Source of the DNA: JAFLCA01 sp041907145
Lineage (GTDB): Bacteria; Bdellovibrionota_C; UBA2361; JAFLCA01
Direction of reading: 5' to 3'
Assembly: GCA_041907145.1 (NCBI GenBank)
Contig: JAYRHW010000203.1
Span: 1-9,489 of the forward strand
DNA length: 9,489 nucleotides
Positions 1 to 5,672 of the stretch are shown here, one piece after another. The notes under the pieces are model-generated. The model saw only the letters and a program-made list of their open reading frames with translations, was not told the DNA's origin and ran no database searches. The translations under genes and the position numbers were made by a program. Every line of letters starts with the position of its first letter. Within the stretch, counting starts at the first letter, position 1.

Positions 1-424
1 CTTGCTTTTGCAGCGCTCGCCGGCTCTTGCGGTCGTTGCCAAAGCTTGCCCGTTGTTCGTTCCCTTGGTTGAGGAGGGAATTTGCTCGGGGCCGATCGCT
101 CTAAGTGTGGTTGAGCTATACCTCCAAGAGTTTCGTGCGAATCCGATTGATGCACTAATCCTCGGCTGCACGCATTATCCGCTTTTGAGCGCTGAAATCG
201 CGGCCTACCTCGGCGCCGACACAAGAATTGTCGAATGTTCCAAGGCCATGGCGGCAGCGGTTACAGCGGAGCTCGAGCGGAGAAATATAGCGGCACCGAT
301 CAGAGTCGATGCGGCGTGTGGGGAGCAATATTTTGTGACTGATGATGTAGGGCGTTTTAACGCCCTGGCTTCCTTGTTCTTGGAAAATAGAACGGTGACT
401 GCGGCAAAAGTTGAAGCTTTGTAG
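1..424 (+). CDS. murI: Glutamate racemase, C-terminal part (cut by window start)
   Basis: Glutamate racemase interconverts L- and D-glutamate in the cytoplasm and supplies D-Glu for peptidoglycan. About 140 residues are visible, against a usual 260-290, so the N-terminal half with the first catalytic cysteine lies upstream of the window. The reading frame is open from base 2 with no credible start. Seen directly: the family block ACPLFVPLVEEG at visible residues 15-26 and the second catalytic block GCTHYPLL at 55-62, with Cys56 as the expected proton-shuttling cysteine and His58 beside it. The C-terminal tail is ordinary and ends at TAG 422-424. The next gene starts 39 bases downstream on the same strand, with no strong terminator between. 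Family assignment is firm because both blocks are diagnostic of the Asp/Glu racemase superfamily and the second is MurI-like. Confidence 0.95.
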   Translation, partial: LLLQRSPALAVVAKACPLFVPLVEEGICSGPIALSVVELYLQEFRANPIDALILGCTHYPLLSAEIAAYLGADTRIVECSKAMAAAVTAELERRNIAAPIRVDAACGEQYFVTDDVGRFNALASLFLENRTVTAAKVEAL

Positions 425-463
425 CTTGTTCCAAGATGCGCTTTTTCGCGCTACAGTGAGACC

Positions 464-886
464 ATGAAAACCTCAACCGTATCCGCATGTGCGGCTATTC
501 TTATTCTCCTTTCGTCCTGCGGCCCCGTTTATCATACGGATTATTCTTACCGTCCCCCCAAGTCTGCCGAGGGCCGAAGCTGTGTATTTCAGTGTGAGCA
601 GGGTAAGCAGCAGTGCCGGCAAATCGAAGATATGAATAAGTCTAACTGCGAAAGCCGCTCGTATTGGCAGAATGCCAACTGCGAGGACCGCATAAGAGCC
701 ACCAAGGGGCGCGAGCCTAAGTGGTATGAGTGCGGCGGTGAATCCTGTTCAGCCGACTACGATCGATGTGATGAGAGTTACCGCTCATGCTATCAGTCCT
801 GCGGCGGCGAGGTTTCTACCAATACATATTGCGTTTCCGGCTGTGAAAAGGCTCAGAAGGCTCCATCAAAGCAGTCGCGCCGCTAG
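464..886 (+). CDS. Small cysteine-rich lipoprotein, unknown function
   Basis: This 140-residue protein is not a family I recognise. Residues 1-18 form a type II signal peptide: Lys2, a hydrophobic stretch around 8-16, then the lipobox LSSC with Cys19 as the lipidated residue. Gly at +2 does not suggest inner-membrane retention in the E. coli sense, so an outer-membrane or surface location is plausible. The mature part is polar and has 12 further cysteines at 40, 44, 51, 62, 73, 90, 95, 102, 109, 113, 123 and 127. The even number would fit up to six disulfides. A Cx3Cx6C unit (40-51) is mirrored by Cx6Cx3C (102-113), which hints at two helices clamped together. Start ATG 464 has only a weak upstream GTGAG. 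It lies downstream of murI on the same strand and has no obvious functional link to it. It ends in a basic tail (SKQSRR). Confidence 0.85.
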   Translation: MKTSTVSACAAILILLSSCGPVYHTDYSYRPPKSAEGRSCVFQCEQGKQQCRQIEDMNKSNCESRSYWQNANCEDRIRATKGREPKWYECGGESCSADYDRCDESYRSCYQSCGGEVSTNTYCVSGCEKAQKAPSKQSRR

Positions 887-897
887 GTCGATAGTTC

Positions 898-926
898 TTG
901 ATCGAGTAGTCCGGAGTGTTGATAAT
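898..926 (+). promoter_or_regulatory. Sigma70-type promoter of the nfeD-slipin operon
   Basis: TTGATC at 898-903 (four of six matches to the -35 consensus) and GATAAT at 921-926 (five of six to the -10) are separated by exactly 17 bases. Transcription would start near 933 and give a leader of about 36 bases before the nfeD ATG. It lies just after the lipoprotein stop, so the nfeD-slipin pair probably has its own transcription. This is sequence inference only. Confidence 0.5.
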
Positions 927-968
927 TGCTCTCACCCGAATTCTCTGACTATTTTTTAGGGACGGCTT

Positions 969-1409
969 ATGACGTGGTGGACCTGGATGCTTCTCGGAAT
1001 CGCCTTGCTCGGCGCGGAGATGATTGTGCCGGGCGGATTCTTCATGCTGTTCTTCGGTTTTGGGGCCATTATCGTTGGGATCGCGGTGCTTATCGGACTC
1101 GGCGGGCCCGATTGGATGCAGTGGCTGCTTTTTTCGGCTGCTTCCATTGCAATGATTGTATTGCTTCGCAAGAAGGCTTTGGAGCTTTTGCATCCGGCAA
1201 ATGGAGCAAAAGACGTCGACAGCTTGGTTGGTGCAACGGCGATATCTCTGGATGTGATTGCCCCGGGTCAGGTCGGCAAGGTCGAGCTGCGCGGTTCTTC
1301 CTGGAATGGGCACAACCTTTCATCTGCTGCGATTCAGAAGGGGCATCGCTGCAGAGTAGAGCGCGTCGAAGGACTCACCCTTTTCATCGTCAACGAAAAG
1401 AATAATTAA
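969..1409 (+). CDS. NfeD family membrane protein (short, C-terminal OB-fold type)
   Basis: This 146-residue protein matches the short NfeD class: a membrane-embedded N-terminal half and a soluble beta-barrel (OB-like) C-terminal domain, the class of the E. coli protein encoded beside qmcA. Visible hydrophobic segments lie at about 4-20, 23-44 and 50-66. They are followed by a Lys/Arg-rich boundary (RKK at 67-69) that puts the C-terminal domain in the cytoplasm. The OB-like domain spans about 84-141 with the typical VGATAISL and GQVGKVELRG strands. The long NfeD serine-protease domain (ClpP-like) is absent, so no proteolytic activity is expected. Start ATG 969 has a good AGGGA site at 958-962. 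The slipin gene follows 18 bases downstream, the classic NfeD-SPFH pairing; the partners are thought to act together in membrane microdomains. Exact biochemical role is unknown. Confidence 0.9.
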   Translation: MTWWTWMLLGIALLGAEMIVPGGFFMLFFGFGAIIVGIAVLIGLGGPDWMQWLLFSAASIAMIVLLRKKALELLHPANGAKDVDSLVGATAISLDVIAPGQVGKVELRGSSWNGHNLSSAAIQKGHRCRVERVEGLTLFIVNEKNN

Positions 1410-1427
1410 CACGCTAGTAGGAGACTC

Positions 1428-2360
1428 ATGGGCGGATTACTGTCAGTAGCAATTTTCCTTCTCATTCTTTTGGTAGTCATCACCGTCAAGACTGCGATAG
1501 TGGTGCCTCAACAGAGCGCCTATGTGGTTGAGCGGCTTGGGCGATATAGCAAGACGCTGGGTGCCGGATTTCATATTCTAGTGCCTTTCGTGGATAAAAT
1601 TCGTTATCGCCATTCGCTTAAGGAGATGGCGATCGATATTCCAGAGCAAATCTGTATCACCAAAGACAACGTGCAAGTCGGCGTCGACGGCATTATTTAT
1701 CTTAAGGTGCTCAATGCCGAGCGTGCTTCGTACGGCATCGAGAACTATTCTTTCGCAATTGGGCAGCTGGCTCAAACCACGCTGCGCTCTGAAATCGGAA
1801 AGATCGATCTTGATAGAACATTCGAGGAGCGAACACATATTAATGGCCAAGTGATTAGCGAACTCGACAAAGCCTCAGACGCTTGGGGTATCAAGGTGTT
1901 GCGTTACGAGATAAAAAACATCACTCCTCCACATGACGTGCTCGCGGCGATGGAAAAGCAAATGCGCGCCGAGCGAGAAAAGCGAGCCGTTGTTCTCGCC
2001 TCGGAAGGCGAGCGTGATGCCGCAATTAACCGGGCTGATGGCGACAAGCAGCAGGTCATTAAGGCCTCGGAGGCAAAGAAGCAGCAGCAGATCAACGAAG
2101 CTCAGGGCCAAGCAGCGGCAATCATGTCCGTTGCTGAGGCTACCGCTGAGGGGTTGAAGAAAGTTTCCAGCGCCATTCAGGCAGAGGGTGGGGTGGAGGC
2201 AGTTCAACTGAGAGTCGCTGAACAGTATGTTAACCAGTTTGGCCATTTGGCAAAGGCTGGAAACACGATTGTCGTACCGGCCAACCTTTCCGACGTGGGC
2301 TCTATGATTGCGATAGCTATGAATGCTATCGGAAAGAAGTCAGGCCCTGCGTCGAAATAG
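1428..2360 (+). CDS. SPFH/Band 7 protein, QmcA/paraslipin (stomatin-like) type
   Basis: This 310-residue protein is an SPFH-domain membrane scaffold of the QmcA/paraslipin group, close to the 305 residues of E. coli QmcA. Residues 3-24 form a single N-terminal membrane anchor. The SPFH/Band 7 domain runs from about 24 to 175, with the characteristic ERLGRYSKTLGAGFHILVP at 35-53, VDGIIYLKV at 86-94 and a GIKVLRYEIKNITPP segment at 154-168. An alanine/glutamate/lysine/glutamine-rich coiled coil follows (about 172-250), then a C-terminal hydrophobic oligomerisation-like stretch around 278-302. Such proteins form large ring- or cage-like assemblies and organise membrane microdomains, often controlling membrane proteases such as FtsH; that is family knowledge, not seen here. 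A strong TAGGAG site at 1418-1423 precedes ATG 1428. It is the second gene of the nfeD operon and is followed by a terminator. Confidence 0.95.
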   Translation: MGGLLSVAIFLLILLVVITVKTAIVVPQQSAYVVERLGRYSKTLGAGFHILVPFVDKIRYRHSLKEMAIDIPEQICITKDNVQVGVDGIIYLKVLNAERASYGIENYSFAIGQLAQTTLRSEIGKIDLDRTFEERTHINGQVISELDKASDAWGIKVLRYEIKNITPPHDVLAAMEKQMRAEREKRAVVLASEGERDAAINRADGDKQQVIKASEAKKQQQINEAQGQAAAIMSVAEATAEGLKKVSSAIQAEGGVEAVQLRVAEQYVNQFGHLAKAGNTIVVPANLSDVGSMIAIAMNAIGKKSGPASK

Positions 2361-2388
2361 GGAATTTTCCTAGAAATTGGGGTGAACG

Positions 2389-2423
2389 GAGGGGTTGACG
2401 CAAATTGTCAGCCCCTTTTATTT
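2389..2423 (+). terminator. Rho-independent terminator after the slipin gene
   Basis: GGGGTTGAC (2391-2399) pairs with GTCAGCCCC (2407-2415) around a 7-base loop. One G-U pair lies within the stem, and A2390-T2416 plus a G-U pair extend it at the base. TTTTATTT follows directly (2416-2423). The distance of about 30 bases from the slipin stop fits termination of the nfeD-slipin operon. Confidence 0.8.
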
Positions 2424-2588
2424 GAAGTGCCGAAATTTGTCTTCGGCAAATACCCTCCTCACTCTGCGCAGTTGCCTGTATCTGGGTGCTAAGCTTCTAT
2501 GATTGCTACGGAATTCGTAGCCCCTTGATTTGGTGGCTTAATGTCCTGGGGCTGGTAAGCCTCTTGCACTAGTAAGGGGATACACCTT

Positions 2589-2633
2589 GTGAAGACCAAC
2601 CCACGTCAGCGCAGGGCACCCACATCGATTTAA
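2589..2633 (+). CDS. Possible 14-codon microORF with upstream RBS
   Basis: A GTG-initiated ORF encodes MKTNPRQRRAPTSI, a basic peptide ending at TAA 2631-2633. AAGGGGA at 2574-2580 gives a plausible ribosome-binding site about 8 bases upstream. That site can be sequestered by CCTCTT at 2560-2565 in a hairpin with an 8-base loop. A GC-rich hairpin follows at 2651-2684. The ORF is short enough to occur by chance and I recognise no homologue. It may be a leader or microprotein, or nothing. Confidence 0.2.
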   Translation: MKTNPRQRRAPTSI

Positions 2634-2650
2634 TACACCCATACCTACAA

Positions 2651-2690
2651 TTGGGGGTGGGCGGGTAACACCGCTCGCCCCCAATCTCTT
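2651..2690 (+). terminator. GC-rich hairpin, probable terminator
   Basis: TTGGGGGTGGGCGG (2651-2664) pairs over all 14 positions (two G-U pairs, read as + strand RNA) with CCGCTCGCCCCCAA (2671-2684) around a 6-base loop. It is followed by TCTCTTTA, a moderate pyrimidine/T tract on the + strand. It could end a small transcript starting inside this region, or back up the slipin terminator. On the - strand it lies 80 bases beyond the moxR stop, where the two wobble positions become A-C mismatches. Confidence 0.5.
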
Positions 2691-2692
2691 TA

Positions 2693-2768
2693 CCCAAAAC
2701 CGGGACAGTCCCATTTAATAATTGGGACTGTCCCGGTTTCTGCTAAATGGGACTGTCCCGGTTTTGGG
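2693..2768. repeat. Cluster of three GGGACTGTCCC-core repeats, outer two a perfect 25-bp inverted pair
   Basis: The 25 bases 2693-2717 are the exact reverse complement of 2744-2768, with a 26-base spacer. The spacer holds a third copy, in the orientation of the right arm and identical to it over 17 bases (2723-2739 versus 2748-2764). Each copy has the palindromic core GGGACTGTCCC or its complement (2702-2712, 2724-2734, 2749-2759) followed by CGGTTT. The right arm ends one base before the moxR stop codon. Such elements resemble REP-like dispersed palindromes. Folded as RNA in either direction, the array can form a very stable stem, so a bidirectional terminator or 3' mRNA-stabilising role between the convergent operons is possible. 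No transposase is present in the window. Confidence 0.85.
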
Positions 2769-2769
2769 G

Positions 2770-3786
2770 TTAGCGCAAGCCGGCCGAGATAAGGCGCTCG
2801 AGATGCGGCATCATGAGCTGCTCCAACGCCGCTCGTGACTCGCCAGCACCACCGTGGAAGCGTAGGCGATGGAGCAAGACAAATGGAGCCATGAATTTGA
2901 GGTCATCCTCGGTGGCGTACGAACGCCCGTTGACCAAGGCCCAACCCTTTAGTGCTGACTGCATCATGAGCGCAGCGCGGGTTGATGCCCCGAACTGCAG
3001 CAGAGGATTGTTTCTCGTTGACTGGACGATGTCGACAATCGCTTTACGAATATTCTCATGTACGTGAACTGCGGCAACCGCCGCGCGGGCCGCTAAAATC
3101 TCACTGCGAGTGCAAACCGGGGTGACATGTTCGACCGCAGCCATGATGCTGCCGTGCTCCTCGAGGATCTGCATCTCAGTATTCGCATCGACATAGGACA
3201 TCGGAATTTTGAGCAGGAAGCGATCGAGCTGCACCAGTGGCAGGGGGTATGTCCCGGCAATGTCGAGCGGGTTCTGAGTGCCGATGACGAAAAAGAGATC
3301 GTCCAGCTTGTGGGTAACATTATCGATCGTTACCTGCTTTTCGGCCATGCACTCGAGGAACGCCGCCTGTACCTTTGGGCCCGTGCGGTTGATCTCGTCA
3401 GCGAGCACTACATGCGCGAACACGGGCCCGTGCAAAAAGCGAAATTGCCCGGTCTTAGGCTCAAAGACATTCACGCCAAGCACGTCTCCAGGAAGCATGT
3501 CGGGGGTAAATTGAATGCGGCGAAATGCGAGTATGTGCTCTTGGTCGCGCTGCTGAGCGTCCTTGGCAATAAGTCGTCCGAGCGTCTTGGTTAAGGTTGT
3601 TTTGCCGGAGCCAGGGTAATCTTCGAGCAGCACATGCCCATCCGCCACCAGCGCGCTAAGCACTAAACGAATCGTATCGTCGCGTCCCCGGATTACCTTC
3701 TGCAGCGCGGCAAAGAGCTTCTCGACCACTGCCGACGCGGTATTGACGCTTGAATCATGGCTAGTGTTGTTCGCAATTACATTCAT
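2770..3786 (-). CDS. MoxR-family AAA+ ATPase
   Basis: This 338-residue cytoplasmic AAA+ ATPase is of the MoxR family, at the usual length of 310-350. Seen: Walker A in DYPGSGKTTLTK (56-67, Lys62), the family block FTPDMLPGDVLG (93-104), Walker B VVLADEINR (126-134), sensor 1 GTQNP (169-173, Asn172), an arginine at Asp-Arg 188-189, and sensor 2 GASTRAAL (266-273, Arg270) in the C-terminal lid. MoxR proteins are generally regarded as chaperone-like ATPases that activate or mature partners encoded beside them, typically DUF58 and VWA proteins. Start ATG 3784-3786 overlaps the TPR gene stop (ATGA), so it is translationally coupled. It is the last gene of the operon, whereas moxR is more often near the front. 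The stop TAA (2770-2772) abuts the palindromic repeat cluster. Confidence 0.95.
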   Translation of the reverse strand: MNVIANNTSHDSSVNTASAVVEKLFAALQKVIRGRDDTIRLVLSALVADGHVLLEDYPGSGKTTLTKTLGRLIAKDAQQRDQEHILAFRRIQFTPDMLPGDVLGVNVFEPKTGQFRFLHGPVFAHVVLADEINRTGPKVQAAFLECMAEKQVTIDNVTHKLDDLFFVIGTQNPLDIAGTYPLPLVQLDRFLLKIPMSYVDANTEMQILEEHGSIMAAVEHVTPVCTRSEILAARAAVAAVHVHENIRKAIVDIVQSTRNNPLLQFGASTRAALMMQSALKGWALVNGRSYATEDDLKFMAPFVLLHRLRFHGGAGESRAALEQLMMPHLERLISAGLR

Positions 3787-5672
3787 TTTAGATCCACTGT
3801 AAATACTTCTTCGCGAAGTTTGTTCGCAGCCTCAAGTAACTCCGTACCACGAACTTTGATATCAACCATCCCCGGAATGAGGGAGCGGAAATGCAGCTCG
3901 ATTTCATCACCTACTTTCTCGTAGGTAATCGAATACTCTAGGTTTACGGAGTTATCAAGAATGAATCCCCCGCCGCGAAGTTGATCGAGCGCTGACTCAT
4001 CATTGGAGCTGTAATTGACCGGAAGCGCAAACCCGTGATTGAGAAGGCTGGCTCGCGAAAGGGCGAAGGCTTGATTTGCGAGGGCCGTATATTCCGGGGT
4101 GCCAATCGAGACGTTCTGAAGGTTCAAAAGCAGCGCCTGCAGTCTAAGAAGATTGTCGTAGTCAGGGCGGGAGAGATTAATGACCCCATTCAATAGAGCC
4201 TGAGCTCTGCTTGTGTCGCGATGCGCGAGGAAATTCTGGGCAAGATAAGCATCGTAGTAATATTTTGCCTGTACGCGATCATCCACGGCGCGCTCCTGCT
4301 CGATGCGTCGCTCGAGGGCGGACTGCGGCAAACCCTCGAGAATGTCGCCCAGTGTGCCGTACTCCAGTAGGCTATCGGTATTTCTGACGTAGATATCCTC
4401 GAAGTTGACAAGATCCTCGGTCAGCGTCTGGCGGGCGCGACGCATCAACCACCAGGCGCGCACCTCATTGGCGGCCATTTCACCTCGGGTGCGCAGCCAT
4501 TCGGACCAAGAGGCGTATCGATAAAATCTCAAATGATTATTTTTAGCCTGTAGGGCAACTGCAAGCGAGGATAACGCCGCTGCTTGGAGGTCCTCCTGGT
4601 TGGTTCCAATCTTTCCAAACCACTGCTGGTAGTCAAGAGCTTGGGAGAGATCCGCGATCGCCGTGTCCACATGTCCGGTGTGCAGGGCAATTCTGCCCCG
4701 TGCTAGATTCACCAGGGCTCGATGCTCTTCGCCGTTTCGCAGCGGAAACTGAGCTACGCAGCTCTCGAAATTATCGATCGCCTTTTTGGCGCCCGAGAAG
4801 TTCAAGCGGTCGATATAGAGCAGCGCTAAATTAAGCGCTGGAAGCACATGCTCGCAGCCATCCGGCATGCTCGTGGCCCGCAGCCAGGAGCTTTCGGCGC
4901 GATCCTCGTCGAATATTTCCTTGTATACTTCGCCGACGTTGTTGAGCGGCGTGGCGGGCTGCCCCGAAGTTCCAAGCGAGAGCTCGTAAGCGATAGCGTC
5001 ACGGAAGACTTGCAACGATAAGGTGCGATCGCCGCGCATGGAGAGCAAAATCCCCAGCATATTCAGCGAACGCCCCGGCTCAGCGCCGGCTACGATGCCA
5101 AGCCTGGCTACGCGAATAGCATCATCGAGCTTGCCAAGTTTCATGAGGACCCATGAGCGGGTGCCGGAATACCATTCTGCGGTGTATCCGTAGCTGGTGA
5201 ATTCGTCGAGTACCTTAAGAGCCCCGTCATAGTCGTCGAGATTCAGGCGAGCTTGGGATAGCAGGTACAGAAGCTGCTCGTGCTCGCTTTGAGATATGAT
5301 GTCTCGGTAGGGCGGCTGCCCATTCTTCTCTGCAAACAGTGCCAGCGCCTGCTTGACGTATTTAAGTGCCAGCCGGAAATGTCCGACATGCACCATATAG
5401 TAGCCAGCCAGCAGCATGTGCGCTCGGTACTGCTTTGGATCCTTTTGCAGCGCCTTCAGTAGCTTCGTACGGGCATCGAGCGGACGCTCGTCCTGCAAGA
5501 GGACGGTCCCCTCCATGATGAGTTCTTCCGGCGATTTGTCTTTGTCGCCGTCGGGGGTAGCGGGGCTACTGGATTGGTCGAAAGGATCAAAGGGATCGCG
5601 AATATCCGCGCGGGCAGCCTGCGGTCTTGACGCAACTATCAAGCAGAGCGCTATCGTCAAAAGCCTTCGCAT
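3783..5672 (-). CDS. Exported TPR-repeat protein of the MoxR/transglutaminase operon
   Basis: This is a 629-residue protein counted from ATG 5670-5672. That ATG overlaps the transglutaminase stop as TAATG; a GTG two codons upstream (5676-5678) is an alternative, and the Shine-Dalgarno evidence does not decide. Residues 1-22 are a signal peptide (MRRLL, hydrophobic core, cleavage after ARA), so the protein is probably periplasmic. A short Asp/Pro/Phe-rich linker (DPFDPFDQ) follows. From about 45 to 290 there are helical TPR-like repeats, for example around 53-80, 85-110, 140-160, 170-195 and 205-230, and more helical repeat-like sequence to about 535. The last 85 or so residues look beta-rich and I do not recognise them. 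TPR proteins are scaffolds; in Bat-type MoxR operons TPR genes accompany DUF58/VWA genes. No catalytic motif is visible. Likely partner: the periplasmic domain of the upstream transglutaminase. Confidence 0.85.
   Translation of the reverse strand: MRRLLTIALCLIVASRPQAARADIRDPFDPFDQSSSPATPDGDKDKSPEELIMEGTVLLQDERPLDARTKLLKALQKDPKQYRAHMLLAGYYMVHVGHFRLALKYVKQALALFAEKNGQPPYRDIISQSEHEQLLYLLSQARLNLDDYDGALKVLDEFTSYGYTAEWYSGTRSWVLMKLGKLDDAIRVARLGIVAGAEPGRSLNMLGILLSMRGDRTLSLQVFRDAIAYELSLGTSGQPATPLNNVGEVYKEIFDEDRAESSWLRATSMPDGCEHVLPALNLALLYIDRLNFSGAKKAIDNFESCVAQFPLRNGEEHRALVNLARGRIALHTGHVDTAIADLSQALDYQQWFGKIGTNQEDLQAAALSSLAVALQAKNNHLRFYRYASWSEWLRTRGEMAANEVRAWWLMRRARQTLTEDLVNFEDIYVRNTDSLLEYGTLGDILEGLPQSALERRIEQERAVDDRVQAKYYYDAYLAQNFLAHRDTSRAQALLNGVINLSRPDYDNLLRLQALLLNLQNVSIGTPEYTALANQAFALSRASLLNHGFALPVNYSSNDESALDQLRGGGFILDNSVNLEYSITYEKVGDEIELHFRSLIPGMVDIKVRGTELLEAANKLREEVFTVDLK

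Larger units (their letters stand above)
2361..2769. other. 409-bp convergent intergenic region
   Basis: No gene longer than a few codons is supported here. The region sits between the + strand nfeD-slipin operon and the 3' end of the - strand moxR operon. From left to right it holds the slipin terminator and two short perfect stem-loops (TGCCGAA/TTCGGCA at 2428-2448 and GCTACG/CGTAGC at 2505-2521). After these comes a stretch of mutually exclusive CCCC/GGGG pairings around 2519-2579, a possible 14-codon ORF at 2589-2633, a GC-rich hairpin at 2651-2684, and the GGGACTGTCCC repeat cluster at 2693-2768. I see no tRNA, tmRNA, SRP or other standard RNA signature. Confidence 0.8.

Noticed and set aside
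421..460. Terminator or promoter between murI and the lipoprotein gene
   Set aside because: GTAGC/GCTAC pairing is only 5 bp across a long loop, the T run lies inside the loop, and no -35/-10 pair with acceptable spacing is present.
816..1405. Open frames on both strands overlapping nfeD (159 and 165 codons)
   Set aside because: They overlap a clear NfeD gene with a promoter and RBS. Their translations are low-complexity Arg/His/Cys-rich shadows with no family features.
2693..2768. CRISPR-like short array
   Set aside because: Only three copies, in mixed orientation, with spacings of 22 and 25 bases between cores and a palindromic core. There are no uniform repeats, spacers or cas genes.
3127..3594. 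155-codon + strand open frame opposite the MoxR gene
   Set aside because: It lies entirely antisense to a MoxR gene with all AAA+ motifs intact, has no recognisable domain or RBS, and is explained by codon bias of the real gene.
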